A stretch of 64,000 nt of DNA from Mariniflexile litorale (GTDB taxonomy: Bacteria > Bacteroidota > Bacteroidia > Flavobacteriales > Flavobacteriaceae). The notes below the pieces were generated by a model. It saw only the letters and a list, made by a program, of their open reading frames with translations, ran no database searches and was not told the DNA's origin. The stretch covers positions 319,501 to 383,500 of the forward strand of contig NZ_CP155618.1 of NCBI RefSeq assembly GCF_031128465.2. Reading direction: 5' to 3'. The number at the start of each line of letters is the position of its first letter. Position 1 is the first letter of the stretch. The translations under genes were made by a program, and so were the position numbers. Shown here piece by piece: positions 29,682-39,870 of this stretch.

Positions 29682-30248
29682 TCAATTATTAACAATTTCG
29701 GTTAAGGTACAATTAACGCCCAATGGGTTTTTTGCTATTTTACATATTAATGGAAACTCTGGGTTATTTAAAATCCATAATTCGGTTTCATCAATCTCTG
29801 CTTTTACAAATAAAACATCTACAATTTTGCCATCAATAACCACTTCGTTGGTCACTTTAGTTTTATCTAAATTATAAGTTGTATTGTTATAAACAAACTT
29901 GTTATTGGCCACCAAATCGCTAAATGCCGATTTAGAAATCATAAAAAAAGTATCGGTAGGTTCTAAAACTAATAAATCTGGCGATTCACCTTGGTTAAAA
30001 GTTAAACCTGTGCCATTTTGTAAAGCTTCTGGTAAAATGGCATAGGTTCGTTTTGTTTTACGTAAATCCCAATCTATAATCAGCGTATCGCCCACAAAAG
30101 TAGGACGTAAATTTACCGGTCTTGTTTGTCCGTACAATTTACAAATATATTGCAGCTCTGTGTTGTTTGTTATTTCTGGAATATGCCCTTGCGCTTGTCC
30201 TGTATTATATAGTAAGCATCCAATGGCTATTAAAATTATTTTTGTCAT
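29682..30248 (-). CDS. small secreted protein of unknown function
   Basis: Secreted 188-residue protein that I do not recognise. The open frame extends to 30305, but that would overlap the upstream GH92 gene. The ATG at 30248 begins a clean signal peptide (MTKIILIAIGCLLYNTGQAQ) and lies 4 bp after the GH92 stop, so I use it. The mature part looks like an all-beta domain: VGDTLIIDWDLRKTKRTYAI, then a middle part with FFMISKSAF and ELWILNNPEFPLICKI. Two cysteines (near the C-terminus) could form a disulfide. Its place between GH92 and the toroid protein suggests an accessory glycan or lipid binding role. This is context only. Confidence 0.7.
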   Translation of the reverse strand: MTKIILIAIGCLLYNTGQAQGHIPEITNNTELQYICKLYGQTRPVNLRPTFVGDTLIIDWDLRKTKRTYAILPEALQNGTGLTFNQGESPDLLVLEPTDTFFMISKSAFSDLVANNKFVYNNTTYNLDKTKVTNEVVIDGKIVDVLFVKAEIDETELWILNNPEFPLICKIAKNPLGVNCTLTEIVNN

Positions 30249-30252
30249 TTTT

Positions 30253-32520
30253 CTATATTTTTTTAGGTGGTAAAATAGTAGTTCCCCAAGCCGAAGGTTT
30301 TGCACTCATGGTAAACGTAAGCTCACCGCCTTTTACAATATCTTCGTGCATTATCCATGCTTTATCGTATGGTTTTCCGTTTAAATACGCTTGTTTGATA
30401 TACCTGTTTTTAGCACTTAAATTTTTAGTAGAAATTTTAAAATACACGCCCTCTTGCACTTCTATTTTAGTTTCTTCCAGCATAGGTGTATTTATTAAAT
30501 AATACGGCTGACCAGCGTTAGGATAAAGCCCCATCATATGAAAAGCTAACCAAGAAGACATGGCGCCAGAATCGTCGTTACCAGGTAAACCAAAGTTAGT
30601 CGCGTTAAAGTTGTTTCTAATAATTTTACCAATTCTATCGCTACTTAAATCCGGACGACCAATCCAGTGATACAAGGTTGGTGTTAAAAACGAAGGCTCG
30701 TTGGCTACGTTGTATAAATCTTTATCAAAAAAAGTATTCAGCCTATTTTTAAACACCTCGCTACCGCCAGATTTTTTAATAATCTCTGGAATATCGTGTG
30801 GTAAACTAAACGAGTATTCCCACGAGTCGCCTTCATAAAAGAACACACACCAATGGCAAACATACCAAGGCGATTCTTTTACATGCGTGGTATATTTAAA
30901 TGTTGGCTTCTGTATTTTTGAAGTTCCAAAAACAATAGCGTCTAACCAATTACCGTCTTCATCTTTAGGCATAATAAAGCCTTTAAAACCTTCATCTTCA
31001 TAATTATCCCGCCACAGGTTTTCCCAATAACTCGATTGTTTAATGTAACGCTCGTAAATATCATTATATCCCAAGCCTTTTGCTACGGTTGCAATATTAT
31101 AATCGTTGTAGGCATAATCGATGGTTCTGTTACCCGCACGCGGAATTCCGTAAGGGATATACCCTAAACTTAAATACTCAACTAAACCTCCACGCCCTTC
31201 GGCTTCTTCGTTTCCTCCTGGTGGCACCTCGGCATCTTTAAGCATCGCTTCCAAAGCCAACTCATAATCGATGCCTTTTAAATTCTTAACAAAAGCATCG
31301 GCTAAAACAACCTCAGCATTAGAACCACCTTGTGTACGTCCGTTTGCATTTCCGCTTCGTCCTTCTGGTAAATAGCCATCTCTTTTATAAATATTAAGCA
31401 TAGCGTTTACAATATCGACTTCGCGCTCTGGATCGATAAGTGTAATTAACGGGCTTGAAGTTCTAAAGGTGTCCCAAATACAATAAAAATCGTCGTAATA
31501 AGGTACTTCGTTCCAAAGTGGATTTTCGCCACTTCTATCTACCGGCATTAACATGGTATGATACAAACCGGTGTAAAACATTTTTTTATACTCAAGTGAT
31601 GTATCTTCAGCGATAGTAATACGCTTTATAATTTTTTCCCATTTATTTTCTAAGCTAGATAATACCTTGTTAAAATCCCAATGCGGAATTTCAACCTTTA
31701 TATTATTTTTGGCTTTAGAAGCACTCAAATATGAAATTCCGATTTTTACGTTCAACCTTTTATTTCCTTTATTTCCGAAGGAAAGTAACGCCCCTGTTTT
31801 TTCGCTAGAATCGAATTGTAATGGCTCGTTAGCAACTAGTTTTCCGTTTTTCCAGGTTACGTATTTTGCAATAGGCTGATCGAATTCTGCCCAGAAAAAC
31901 ACCGTGTATGCAGGTCCATTATTCCAACCTCCTCTAATTCTGCTATAACCTCTCACTTCGGTAGCTGAAATAATTTCAATCTCAGAACCCACAAATTGCT
32001 GAGATTCTCTACTGTTAGGAATTTCCTTTTCTCCTAAGAAAAAACCAGCATCTATTTTAAATTCTTTACTTGCGGCTTCGGGATATGTAATACGATAGAA
32101 GGCAACTTTTTCGGCAGTAGTAATTTCTGTTTTAATATTATTTTCTTTAAAAACAGTTTCATAATAACCAAGTTTTACGTTTTCTTCGGCACGAAAAGAG
32201 GTTTGATCTATTTTATCCAAAGCGCCAGAAAAAGGCATGACTTGAATATTACCATATTTTGGTCCGCCACCAGTACCACTAACATGTACTTGACTAAAAC
32301 CAGTTACTTCTTTTGGCATTGGCAACCAACCACTATTTGGAGACACTGTACAGTCGGGACTTGGTTTTACCATGCCGTAAGGACAAGATGGTCCTATAAA
32401 AACGCGTCCTGTACCTTCAGAGCCTATCATAGGATCTATGTAATTATGTAGTTTTTCTTGTGCGTTAATTAGGCTGTAAAACCCAAATATTAATACTAAA
32501 AATAAAATGTTTTTTTTCAT
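30253..32520 (-). CDS. GH92 alpha-mannosidase (copy b)
   Basis: Secreted 755-residue protein with a cleavable signal (ending LINAQ). It has the complete GH92 structure. The N-terminal sandwich shows NYIDPMIGSEGTGRVFIGPS, CPYGMVKPSPD and GFSQVHVSGTGGG. The (alpha/alpha)6 catalytic domain shows GLYHTMLMPVDRSG, CIWDTFRTSSPLITL, EGRSGNANGRTQGGSNAEVV and GLPGNDDSGAMSSWLAFHMMGLYP, the last carrying the conserved acidic residues near the calcium site. GH92 enzymes are exo-acting inverting alpha-mannosidases. It lies 9 bp after another GH92 gene in the SusC1/SusD1 operon. The two probably differ in linkage. Mannose is a main head-group sugar of some GIPCs and of GPI anchors. Confidence 0.93.
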   Translation of the reverse strand: MKKNILFLVLIFGFYSLINAQEKLHNYIDPMIGSEGTGRVFIGPSCPYGMVKPSPDCTVSPNSGWLPMPKEVTGFSQVHVSGTGGGPKYGNIQVMPFSGALDKIDQTSFRAEENVKLGYYETVFKENNIKTEITTAEKVAFYRITYPEAASKEFKIDAGFFLGEKEIPNSRESQQFVGSEIEIISATEVRGYSRIRGGWNNGPAYTVFFWAEFDQPIAKYVTWKNGKLVANEPLQFDSSEKTGALLSFGNKGNKRLNVKIGISYLSASKAKNNIKVEIPHWDFNKVLSSLENKWEKIIKRITIAEDTSLEYKKMFYTGLYHTMLMPVDRSGENPLWNEVPYYDDFYCIWDTFRTSSPLITLIDPEREVDIVNAMLNIYKRDGYLPEGRSGNANGRTQGGSNAEVVLADAFVKNLKGIDYELALEAMLKDAEVPPGGNEEAEGRGGLVEYLSLGYIPYGIPRAGNRTIDYAYNDYNIATVAKGLGYNDIYERYIKQSSYWENLWRDNYEDEGFKGFIMPKDEDGNWLDAIVFGTSKIQKPTFKYTTHVKESPWYVCHWCVFFYEGDSWEYSFSLPHDIPEIIKKSGGSEVFKNRLNTFFDKDLYNVANEPSFLTPTLYHWIGRPDLSSDRIGKIIRNNFNATNFGLPGNDDSGAMSSWLAFHMMGLYPNAGQPYYLINTPMLEETKIEVQEGVYFKISTKNLSAKNRYIKQAYLNGKPYDKAWIMHEDIVKGGELTFTMSAKPSAWGTTILPPKKI

Positions 32521-32529
32521 GTTAGTATA

Positions 32530-34875
32530 TTATTTTGTTTTGGTAGATACTGGTATTGAATTATTATTAGCTTCTTTAGTCATTTTTAAAAGCAATGTGC
32601 CTCCATTCGTAATATCACTATGTTTTATACTGAAATTGTCTATCTTTTTATTATTGAAATCAACAGCATTTATATACAAATTTTCTGTGGAATTTTTTTC
32701 TGCTTGAATAACAAATTCTTTTCCAGAATAATAATCTGAATTTAATTTTATAGTTATTTTATTGAATAATGGACTTCCTATTTGGTACTCTGGATTTTCT
32801 TCAGTTCCTCCATTCATTTGAAACAATCCTATTTTCATTAATACGGCTAAACTTCCCATTAAGCCTTGATCTTCATCACCATTATAACCTGTTGCAGGCG
32901 ACAAACCTGAAAATACATTTTTAACAACCTGTCTAGACCAATATTGTGTTAAATCTGGACGCCCCATTTTATTAAAAATAAATGCGGTTTGTATTGAAGG
33001 TTGATTTCCGTAGTTAATTGGTATTCGGCTATACTCTGGGTGTAACTCTGCAGCATGCGATGTACCTGAAGTAAATTTTAATGTTGCGGCCGTTTCAAAT
33101 TGCTTATTTAATTTTTCTACAGCTTTTGTATTTCCACCCATTAAACTAGCTAAACCTTCTATATCGTGAGGCACAAACCAAGTAGATTGTGCGCCATTAG
33201 ATTCTATAAATCCGTTTTCATATTGATAGGGATCAAAGCCTTCTCGCCATACACCATGTTCATTTTTAGGACACATCCAGCCTAACTTTTTATTAAAAAT
33301 GTTTTGGTAATTTTTAGATCTATTCAAAAAGTAATTATAATCATCTTCATACTTTAATTTCTTAGCTAATTGGGCTAAAGTCCAATCTTGGTAAGCATAC
33401 TCCATCGTCTGACTAGCACCATCTTGATGTATTCCAAAATCACCTTCGGGTAATGGGTATGGCACATAACCTTTGTCTAAATAATATTTTAAGCCGCCGC
33501 CCATATTTGTATTATGTTCATATCCTGCTTTTCCCATAATACCATTAAGCATGTGATTTTTTTTAAGCGCAACATACATGGAATCTAGATTTTCTTTTAT
33601 TAACCCTTTTTGAATAGCACTTATTATAAAAGGTGTAGATGAAGCCCCCGTCATGACATACGTATAATTCCCTCCAGAAGGCCCTCGCGGAACTAAACCA
33701 CCATCTTTATAATATTGCATTAAAGATTGGGTAAATTCTTCCATCATTTCTGGATAGACTAATCCCCAAAGTGTGTTGATGGTCCATTGTGCACCCCAAA
33801 AAGAATCGGAATTATATTGATTGAATTTAGGTCTACCATCATTACCCAGTGGTATTTGACCGACTCTGAATTTCTCTCCAGTATTGTCTGGATAAGCACC
33901 ATTATAATCACTAATAGTTCTACGCCCTTGTAAGGCGTGCCAAAGATCTGTATAAAATCTTCTTTGATCGGTTTCTGTGCCTCCTTCAATTTTAATTCTT
34001 GACAATAAATGATTCCATTCTGTTTTTGAATCTGATACTATTTTATCAAAATTCCAATGTGGCAATTCTTCTTGAATATTGTTATTTGCATTTTCAATAG
34101 ATGTATATGAAATACCAACTTTCATTAATACGTCTTGATTTAATTTTTTCAAATGAATCAAGTAATTTTTTGTAGCACTATCTTGTTCTATTGACGAGAT
34201 AGGTGTATCTAATTTTATTTTAAAAAATAAAGTGACTGTTTTTGGACGTCTGTGTGTAGGTTTCATCACTAACTGCCCTGATAATTCTTTTTCATTATCC
34301 TTATTTAAAATACCATCAAAATTTTCTGATGGCCCTAATAATGTATTTAGGTTAAAAAGGATTGCTTTATTAGTATTTGGGGTTAAAAAAGAGTGCTTAT
34401 GAAAGCCAACTCTTTTGGTACTCGTTAATTCTGAAGCTATATTGTATCGGTCTAATTTCAAATAATGATAACCGGGTGATACTTTTTCTGTATCATGGCT
34501 GAATTTTGAATAAAAATCTGAAAAAATACTTTTCTTATTTTTGTTATTAACTATGACAGGCATTATAGAAAGACCCGACATTTGCCAAGCATGAATGTGG
34601 CTAAACCCTTTAATAGTATCTGTTTTATACTTATAACCACTGCCCCAAGCGCCATTTATCTCAGTATCTGGACTTAAATTCACCATTCCGAAAGGTCGGC
34701 TAGCTGAAGAAAAGAAAAACCATCTAGAATTTTCTGTATCAAGCAATGGGTACACTTTATCTACTAAGTGTGCTTCCTTAACTTGTTGCTGTTCCTCTTT
34801 TTTACATGATGCTAGTAAAATAAAAACTAAGCTTATACTGATGATTACTTTTATTTGAACTCGATTTAATTTCAT
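32530..34875 (-). CDS. GH92-family lipoprotein (copy c, divergent)
   Basis: Lipoprotein of 781 residues (IFILLASC, then K-K-E-E, compatible with surface display). It is clearly GH92 by SRPFGMVNLSPD, GFSHIHAWQMSGL, the helical domain segment FYTDLWHALQGRR, VPRGPSGGNYTYVMTGASS and NGDEDQGLMGSLAVLMKIGL. The N-terminal signature lacks the usual GTGGHG run and reads VYPLLDTENSRWFFFSSA, so the substrate pocket may differ from copy b. It is the first enzyme gene after SusD1, 208 bp downstream and past a stem-loop, so its mRNA level may be set by partial termination. Catalysis is likely alpha-mannosidase, but the divergent signature leaves room for another alpha-hexoside. Confidence 0.85.
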   Translation of the reverse strand: MKLNRVQIKVIISISLVFILLASCKKEEQQQVKEAHLVDKVYPLLDTENSRWFFFSSASRPFGMVNLSPDTEINGAWGSGYKYKTDTIKGFSHIHAWQMSGLSIMPVIVNNKNKKSIFSDFYSKFSHDTEKVSPGYHYLKLDRYNIASELTSTKRVGFHKHSFLTPNTNKAILFNLNTLLGPSENFDGILNKDNEKELSGQLVMKPTHRRPKTVTLFFKIKLDTPISSIEQDSATKNYLIHLKKLNQDVLMKVGISYTSIENANNNIQEELPHWNFDKIVSDSKTEWNHLLSRIKIEGGTETDQRRFYTDLWHALQGRRTISDYNGAYPDNTGEKFRVGQIPLGNDGRPKFNQYNSDSFWGAQWTINTLWGLVYPEMMEEFTQSLMQYYKDGGLVPRGPSGGNYTYVMTGASSTPFIISAIQKGLIKENLDSMYVALKKNHMLNGIMGKAGYEHNTNMGGGLKYYLDKGYVPYPLPEGDFGIHQDGASQTMEYAYQDWTLAQLAKKLKYEDDYNYFLNRSKNYQNIFNKKLGWMCPKNEHGVWREGFDPYQYENGFIESNGAQSTWFVPHDIEGLASLMGGNTKAVEKLNKQFETAATLKFTSGTSHAAELHPEYSRIPINYGNQPSIQTAFIFNKMGRPDLTQYWSRQVVKNVFSGLSPATGYNGDEDQGLMGSLAVLMKIGLFQMNGGTEENPEYQIGSPLFNKITIKLNSDYYSGKEFVIQAEKNSTENLYINAVDFNNKKIDNFSIKHSDITNGGTLLLKMTKEANNNSIPVSTKTK

Positions 34876-35014
34876 CTATTTCTTGTCTATAGACATATAT
34901 TTATTAGTAACACAACAGATTTACTGTATTACTTATATGATTGTGTCTGTATTTTAAAATGAATTTGTTACAGTTTTAAAAAACTGCATATTTAGCTGAG
35001 ATGAATTTTAAAAA

Positions 35015-35044
35015 TATAGGCAGACAAAAACTCGCCTGCCTATA
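35015..35044 (-). terminator. stem-loop after SusD1 (likely partial terminator)
   Basis: Perfect 9-bp arms TATAGGCAG and CTGCCTATA surround a 12-nt loop. In coding sense the stem is followed by ATTTTTAAAA. It lies 40 nt past the SusD1 stop and 140 nt before the GH92 copy c start. Such stem-loops after susD can make susCD mRNA more abundant than enzyme mRNA. Confidence 0.6.
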
Positions 35045-35083
35045 ATTTAAACTAAACAACTAACTATTCAAAAAAACTTATTA

Positions 35084-36715
35084 TTAATTATTGTAATTAG
35101 GATTTTGTGTAATACTACCTCCTGTATTATCAATTTCTGTTTGAGGAATCGGTCTTAAAAGGTGCTTAGCTTGAAGCGCATCATTTAATTCTGCATGCGG
35201 ATTATGTAATAAAACACGCTCAATTAATTTTCCTGTTCTTTTTAAATCCATCCATCTATTAACTTCTCCTGCTAATTCTCTAGCTCTTTCGTCTAGTATA
35301 AAATCAAGATTTACTTCTGCAGGTAATACTGGTGTAATTAAACCTGCTCTAGAACGTAACGTTGTAAGACGCGCAGCTGCATCTATTGAATTATTTGATT
35401 TAAAATAAGCTTCAGCCGCTATTAAGTAAGCTTCACCAGCACGCATCATAACCATATCTCTTTCTCCAACAGAAGGTTGATCTGGTTGTGTAAAAGGAAT
35501 TGATGGATCTGCAAATTTTATAAACTGTGGGTAATGTACAGGTGTTGTTCCGTCATTTGTAAAATAAGTTCCCGGATTGAAAACCACATATGGTACTGCT
35601 GCTATCTCAGCTGGTGTCCATGCTACTTTAGGAAAATATATAGCTCTTTCCCCTGCTGAAACATTTGCACCGTTTTTCCCTACATAATCTACAGTAGCAA
35701 GAATTTCTCTACTAAAAGTCGCTTCAGCTCTAGTGTCGTTATCTTCATAAAGACTATAATAAAAAGGTGTAGGCATTGGATCTAGACCTTTAAGAGTTCT
35801 TGTCAAACCTGGGTAATCAAAAAAGCGAAACTGGTACAACATATGTCTTGAGTTACCCCAACCTCTGCTTACAGAATTACTTCCGAACAAATAAGAGAAT
35901 ACCACCTCAGAATTTCTTTGATTGGTTATGCTTACCAAACTTGCAAATGATGGTACTAAATTATGATTAGCTATAACCGTTTCTGCTAAAGTTGCTGCAT
36001 CTGTAAAATCGTTAGCCGCTGCAAATGATTTATAACCTCTAGTTAGTAATACTTTAGACGTAAGGTGTCTTACAGCATCTTTAGATACTCTTCCAAAAAC
36101 AGTTGGAGTTTCTAATACCCCTGCAAGAGCATCTTGAAGGTCTTGTACTATTTGTGTATAAACTTGTTCTTCTGTAGCACGAGTATAATCTCTAGTAGCA
36201 GTTATAGCTCTTTCAAGTATTAATGGTACCCCACCATAATTCTCAACTAATTTAAAATAAGCCCAAGCTCTAAAAAATTTAGCTTCTGCGATTCCTCTAT
36301 TTTTATCTGTATCTGAAAGACCTTCAATATCTTCTAACTCTTGTTCAGTAACTAAATTAGCTGCAGCAATGATACTATATTGATTTTTCCAATATACACG
36401 TACTACATTATTTAGTGGCGTTAAATTCACATAATCATTAAGATCATTAGTACCAGTAATAGCAGTACCTCTTGTTACAATATCGGTACCTATATCTTCC
36501 AAAGAATAGTACATATTTGATTCATAATATGTTGTAGTTTCTCTAGATCTTTCATATGCAGAAGCTACCAACTGACCGAAAATAGTGGGATCTGTTTTTA
36601 TATTATCTACACTTAACGATGAATTGTTTTCTTCCTCGAGAAAACTCTCACAACTTGTTATGGAAGCACCAGTAACAAGTAAAATTAAAATTAATTTATA
36701 GTTTATATATTTCAT
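35084..36715 (-). CDS. SusD-like glycan-binding lipoprotein (SusD1)
   Basis: Outer-membrane surface lipoprotein of 543 residues. The signal ends in ASITSC and is followed by E-S-F-L-E-E-E, a typical surface-export pattern. The SusD/RagB fold is shown by the TPR region (AEAKFFRAWAYFKLVENYGGVPLILE), ATEEQVYTQIVQDL, RHLTSKVLLTRGY and the C-terminal block ERDMVMMRAGEAYLIAAEAY with ILDERARELAGEVNRWMDL. SusD proteins cap the SusC transporter and capture the oligosaccharide. It follows SusC1 by 23 bp. Unit B enzymes are encoded downstream. Confidence 0.95.
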   Translation of the reverse strand: MKYINYKLILILLVTGASITSCESFLEEENNSSLSVDNIKTDPTIFGQLVASAYERSRETTTYYESNMYYSLEDIGTDIVTRGTAITGTNDLNDYVNLTPLNNVVRVYWKNQYSIIAAANLVTEQELEDIEGLSDTDKNRGIAEAKFFRAWAYFKLVENYGGVPLILERAITATRDYTRATEEQVYTQIVQDLQDALAGVLETPTVFGRVSKDAVRHLTSKVLLTRGYKSFAAANDFTDAATLAETVIANHNLVPSFASLVSITNQRNSEVVFSYLFGSNSVSRGWGNSRHMLYQFRFFDYPGLTRTLKGLDPMPTPFYYSLYEDNDTRAEATFSREILATVDYVGKNGANVSAGERAIYFPKVAWTPAEIAAVPYVVFNPGTYFTNDGTTPVHYPQFIKFADPSIPFTQPDQPSVGERDMVMMRAGEAYLIAAEAYFKSNNSIDAAARLTTLRSRAGLITPVLPAEVNLDFILDERARELAGEVNRWMDLKRTGKLIERVLLHNPHAELNDALQAKHLLRPIPQTEIDNTGGSITQNPNYNN

Positions 36716-36738
36716 TTTTCTTGAATTTATTTTAAAAA

Positions 36739-39700
36739 TTAAAAGCTTAAATTAATACCAGTCATGATTGTACGAGACATAAAAGCAGCTCCCCATTGGT
36801 CTCTTCCTGCATTTTCCGGATCCCATCCATCAAATTTTGTTATTACAAAAGGATTTTGTACCGTAGCGTAAATTCTTAAACTCTTTGCTTTAAGCTTATC
36901 TAAAATTGAAGATGGAAATTTATAACCTAAAGTCATATAGCCTACTTTTACAAATGAAACATCTTTGTAATGTGCGGCAGAACCATATTCTCCTGGGTTA
37001 CCTGGTTGGTACCATTCATTTGTAGGGTTTTCAGGCGTCCAATAATCTACATCATATCCATTAAAAGTTCTATTAGGTTGTTCTTGCCATCCCCATGCAT
37101 AATTACTATGGAAATTACTTCTGTACATGTTACCTTGACTAATGTTAAGTAAAAAAGAGAAATCAAAGTTTTTATAGTTCATAGTATTAGTAAAACCTCC
37201 TGTCCATTTTGGAGTAACTTGCCCTATTACTTTTCTATCTGCAGATGTAATATCTCCACTTTCATCAACATCTGTCACTCTTACTTGACCAGGACGTTGA
37301 CCAAATGTTGCTGCCTCTGCAGCCTCATCAAGTTGCCATATGCCTGCAAACTCATAATCGTATACGGCCCCAATTGGTTCTCCTACTTTATGTATAAGAT
37401 TAGTACCACCAACATTAAAAATAATTTCATCATTTTGATATAATTTATCAAGTGTATTTTTATTAGATGCGAAATTAAAATTTGTGGTCCATCTAAAATT
37501 CTCATTATCAACATTCACCGTATTTATTCCTATCTCGATACCTTTGTTACTAGATTCACCTACATTACTAAAAGTTCCATCATAACCAGATACTGCTGAC
37601 AATGGAGTGAAGAATATAATATCAGTATTTTTTCTATTATAATAATCAATGGATCCATTGATTTTATTGTTTAAAAAACCAAAATCAATACCTACATTTA
37701 TTTCAGTAGTTTTTTCCCAAGTAAGATCAGGATTGGCTAAGCCACTAACATAAGCTGTTGACACAGAATTATCTCCTAAATTAACGGCATTGTTATCTAA
37801 TAACGATTGTGATGCTAAAGGAACAAGCCCTCCTCCTTGGCCATTATTACCTGTTTGTCCATAACTCAATCTAAGCTTAGCATTAGAAAATGTTTGTTGA
37901 TCTTGCATAAAATCTTCATCCATTATCTTCCAAGCAAATGCTGCAGATGGGAAAAATGCCCATTTATTCTTATCGGAAAGGATAGAAGCACCATCATAAC
38001 GCCCTGTAAAAGTGAATAAGTATTTATCCATAAGAGTATAATTAATCCTACCCGTATAAGATTCTAATGTTTGTTTAGAAAAATCACTTGAAACTTCTCT
38101 AATGTCTAGTCCTGCATCCAAGTTATAAAACGTAAACTCATCTGTGCTGAAGTTTCTAACTTGATTATAGTATCCTTCTTTACGTTCTAAAAATCTTGAA
38201 ACAACTCCAGTTACATCTAAAGCATGAATACCTTTTTCGTACTTATAATTGAAAATATTATCCCAAGAATAAGAGAAGTAATTTGAATTATTTACTTGAG
38301 CTCTTCTGTTTGCAGGATTACCACTTACACTTTTAGAATATAATGCACGATATTCTCCAAATCTATTATACTTAATATTTGGTGAAAATTTTGTAGTAAC
38401 AGTCAAACCTTCTAAAGGAGTAATTTGTAAAGCTATATCTCCAATGTACTGTAAAAACTTGTCCTCTCTAATTTCATTTTCAGCCTCAAATAATGGATTT
38501 GTTATCTGAGTTTCCTTGCTTGTTGGAAAAAAACGTAAAGATCCATCTGCGTTATAAGGACGACCTATAGGTTTTAATCTGTAAGCACTTCTAAATCCTT
38601 CAAAACTTCCTTGGTTTTGAATAGCGGTAGTAATATAGTTACTAACGCTTATATTTAACCATTTGGTAAGATCACTTTTTAAACTTCCTCTAATATTATA
38701 TCTTGTATAATCTTCTCCTCTGGCTGTTCCTTCATCTTTAGTATATGCCATACCTGTTGAAAAGGTTGTAACATCATTTCCTCCACTTAAACTAATAGTA
38801 TGATTCGTTTGAAAACCATTATTAAGCATTAGGTCTATCCAATCTGTGTCTACACCATCAGCAACATTTTGTAATTCTTCGGCATCTAAATAATCAGATA
38901 AATTAACATCACTTGCTCTGTAGCTAAGATTCCCAGTAGGTGAAGCAAACACACCACCAACAGCAGCATCTTTTATAAGCTGTAAATATCCAGAAGCATT
39001 AAAAACAGATGGTAAATGATAAGCCTGTTTAAAGCCTATATAATTACTATAATCAACCTGTAACTTACCACTTTTACCACGTTTGGTTTCAATTAAAACC
39101 ACACCATTACTTCCTCTTGACCCATATACAGCTGTTGCTGAAGCATCCTTAAGAATGTTCATACTGCTAATATCAGCAGGATTCAAGAAAGAAATATCAT
39201 CAACAAAAATTCCATCTACAATGAAAAGTGGATTTTGCCCTGGAGTAAATCCATTTGCATTGTTAGAATTAATAGTACTCGCTCCACGAATACGTATATT
39301 AAAACTTCCTCCTCCAGGTTTGTTATCTGTACGTTGAATAACAACCCCTGCTGTTTGTCCTTGTAACGCAGAAATAGCATCTACCTTATTAGCTTGATCT
39401 ATTTGCTTAGAACTAATTTGAGCTACTGAACCTGTTAAATCACTTTTCTTTACAGAACCGTAACCAATAACAACGACTTCATCTAACTGAGCTGCATCTT
39501 CCGTTAGTTTTACATCAAACTTCGAATTACCATTATAAGTAAGTTCTAATGTTTCGTAACCTAAATAAGAGAACACAAGTACATCACCTGATTTCGCTTT
39601 AATTTTATAATTGCCATCAAAATCTGTAGCACTACCAGTTGAAGTACCTTTAACAATAACATTAACTCCTGGTATTGGAACGTTTTGATTGTCTGTCACA

Positions 39701-39783
39701 ACACCAGAAACATCGCTTTGTGCCCATGATGTTGATGATAAGCCTATTATTAAGGCTATCATAAAGAGTTTAATTTTACCCAT
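36739..39783 (-). CDS. SusC-like TonB-dependent transporter (SusC1)
   Basis: Outer-membrane transporter of 1014 residues. Signal peptide to about residue 21 (TSWAQ), carboxypeptidase-regulatory-like domain (about 24-100, VSGVVTDNQNVPIPGVNVIV), a TonB-box-like stretch DEVVVIGYGSVKKSDLTGSV, plug domain (about 110-230, with ILKDASATAVYGSRGSNGVV) and a beta-barrel to a terminal Phe (ITMTGINLSF-like ending). It imports oligosaccharides using the TonB complex. It is the first gene of the Unit B operon. A motif shared with the MIOX promoter lies 56 nt upstream of its ATG, which suggests HTCS1 control. Confidence 0.96.
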   Translation of the reverse strand: MGKIKLFMIALIIGLSSTSWAQSDVSGVVTDNQNVPIPGVNVIVKGTSTGSATDFDGNYKIKAKSGDVLVFSYLGYETLELTYNGNSKFDVKLTEDAAQLDEVVVIGYGSVKKSDLTGSVAQISSKQIDQANKVDAISALQGQTAGVVIQRTDNKPGGGSFNIRIRGASTINSNNANGFTPGQNPLFIVDGIFVDDISFLNPADISSMNILKDASATAVYGSRGSNGVVLIETKRGKSGKLQVDYSNYIGFKQAYHLPSVFNASGYLQLIKDAAVGGVFASPTGNLSYRASDVNLSDYLDAEELQNVADGVDTDWIDLMLNNGFQTNHTISLSGGNDVTTFSTGMAYTKDEGTARGEDYTRYNIRGSLKSDLTKWLNISVSNYITTAIQNQGSFEGFRSAYRLKPIGRPYNADGSLRFFPTSKETQITNPLFEAENEIREDKFLQYIGDIALQITPLEGLTVTTKFSPNIKYNRFGEYRALYSKSVSGNPANRRAQVNNSNYFSYSWDNIFNYKYEKGIHALDVTGVVSRFLERKEGYYNQVRNFSTDEFTFYNLDAGLDIREVSSDFSKQTLESYTGRINYTLMDKYLFTFTGRYDGASILSDKNKWAFFPSAAFAWKIMDEDFMQDQQTFSNAKLRLSYGQTGNNGQGGGLVPLASQSLLDNNAVNLGDNSVSTAYVSGLANPDLTWEKTTEINVGIDFGFLNNKINGSIDYYNRKNTDIIFFTPLSAVSGYDGTFSNVGESSNKGIEIGINTVNVDNENFRWTTNFNFASNKNTLDKLYQNDEIIFNVGGTNLIHKVGEPIGAVYDYEFAGIWQLDEAAEAATFGQRPGQVRVTDVDESGDITSADRKVIGQVTPKWTGGFTNTMNYKNFDFSFLLNISQGNMYRSNFHSNYAWGWQEQPNRTFNGYDVDYWTPENPTNEWYQPGNPGEYGSAAHYKDVSFVKVGYMTLGYKFPSSILDKLKAKSLRIYATVQNPFVITKFDGWDPENAGRDQWGAAFMSRTIMTGINLSF

Positions 39784-39839
39784 ATTATGTTTTATTTTAG
39801 TTTATAGTGGGGCTAAATTATTGTTAAAGACATGTTAAA

Positions 39840-39870
39840 GGATGGACATATTATTCCAAAATATGGATAT
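39840..39870 (-). promoter_or_regulatory. candidate HTCS1 operator upstream of SusC1
   Basis: GGATGGA, 12 nt, AAATATGGATAT on the plus strand, identical in both blocks and in spacing to 11543-11573. In total 24 of 31 positions match. It lies 56 nt before the SusC1 ATG. In coding sense it gives two TCCAT units 21 bp apart. Binding by HTCS1 is inferred from its AraC-type domain and gene position. Confidence 0.6.

Noticed and set aside
29682-30305. Longer start for the small secreted protein
   Set aside because: The extra 19 residues overlap the upstream GH92 gene and spoil the signal peptide. The ATG at 30248 gives a clean one.
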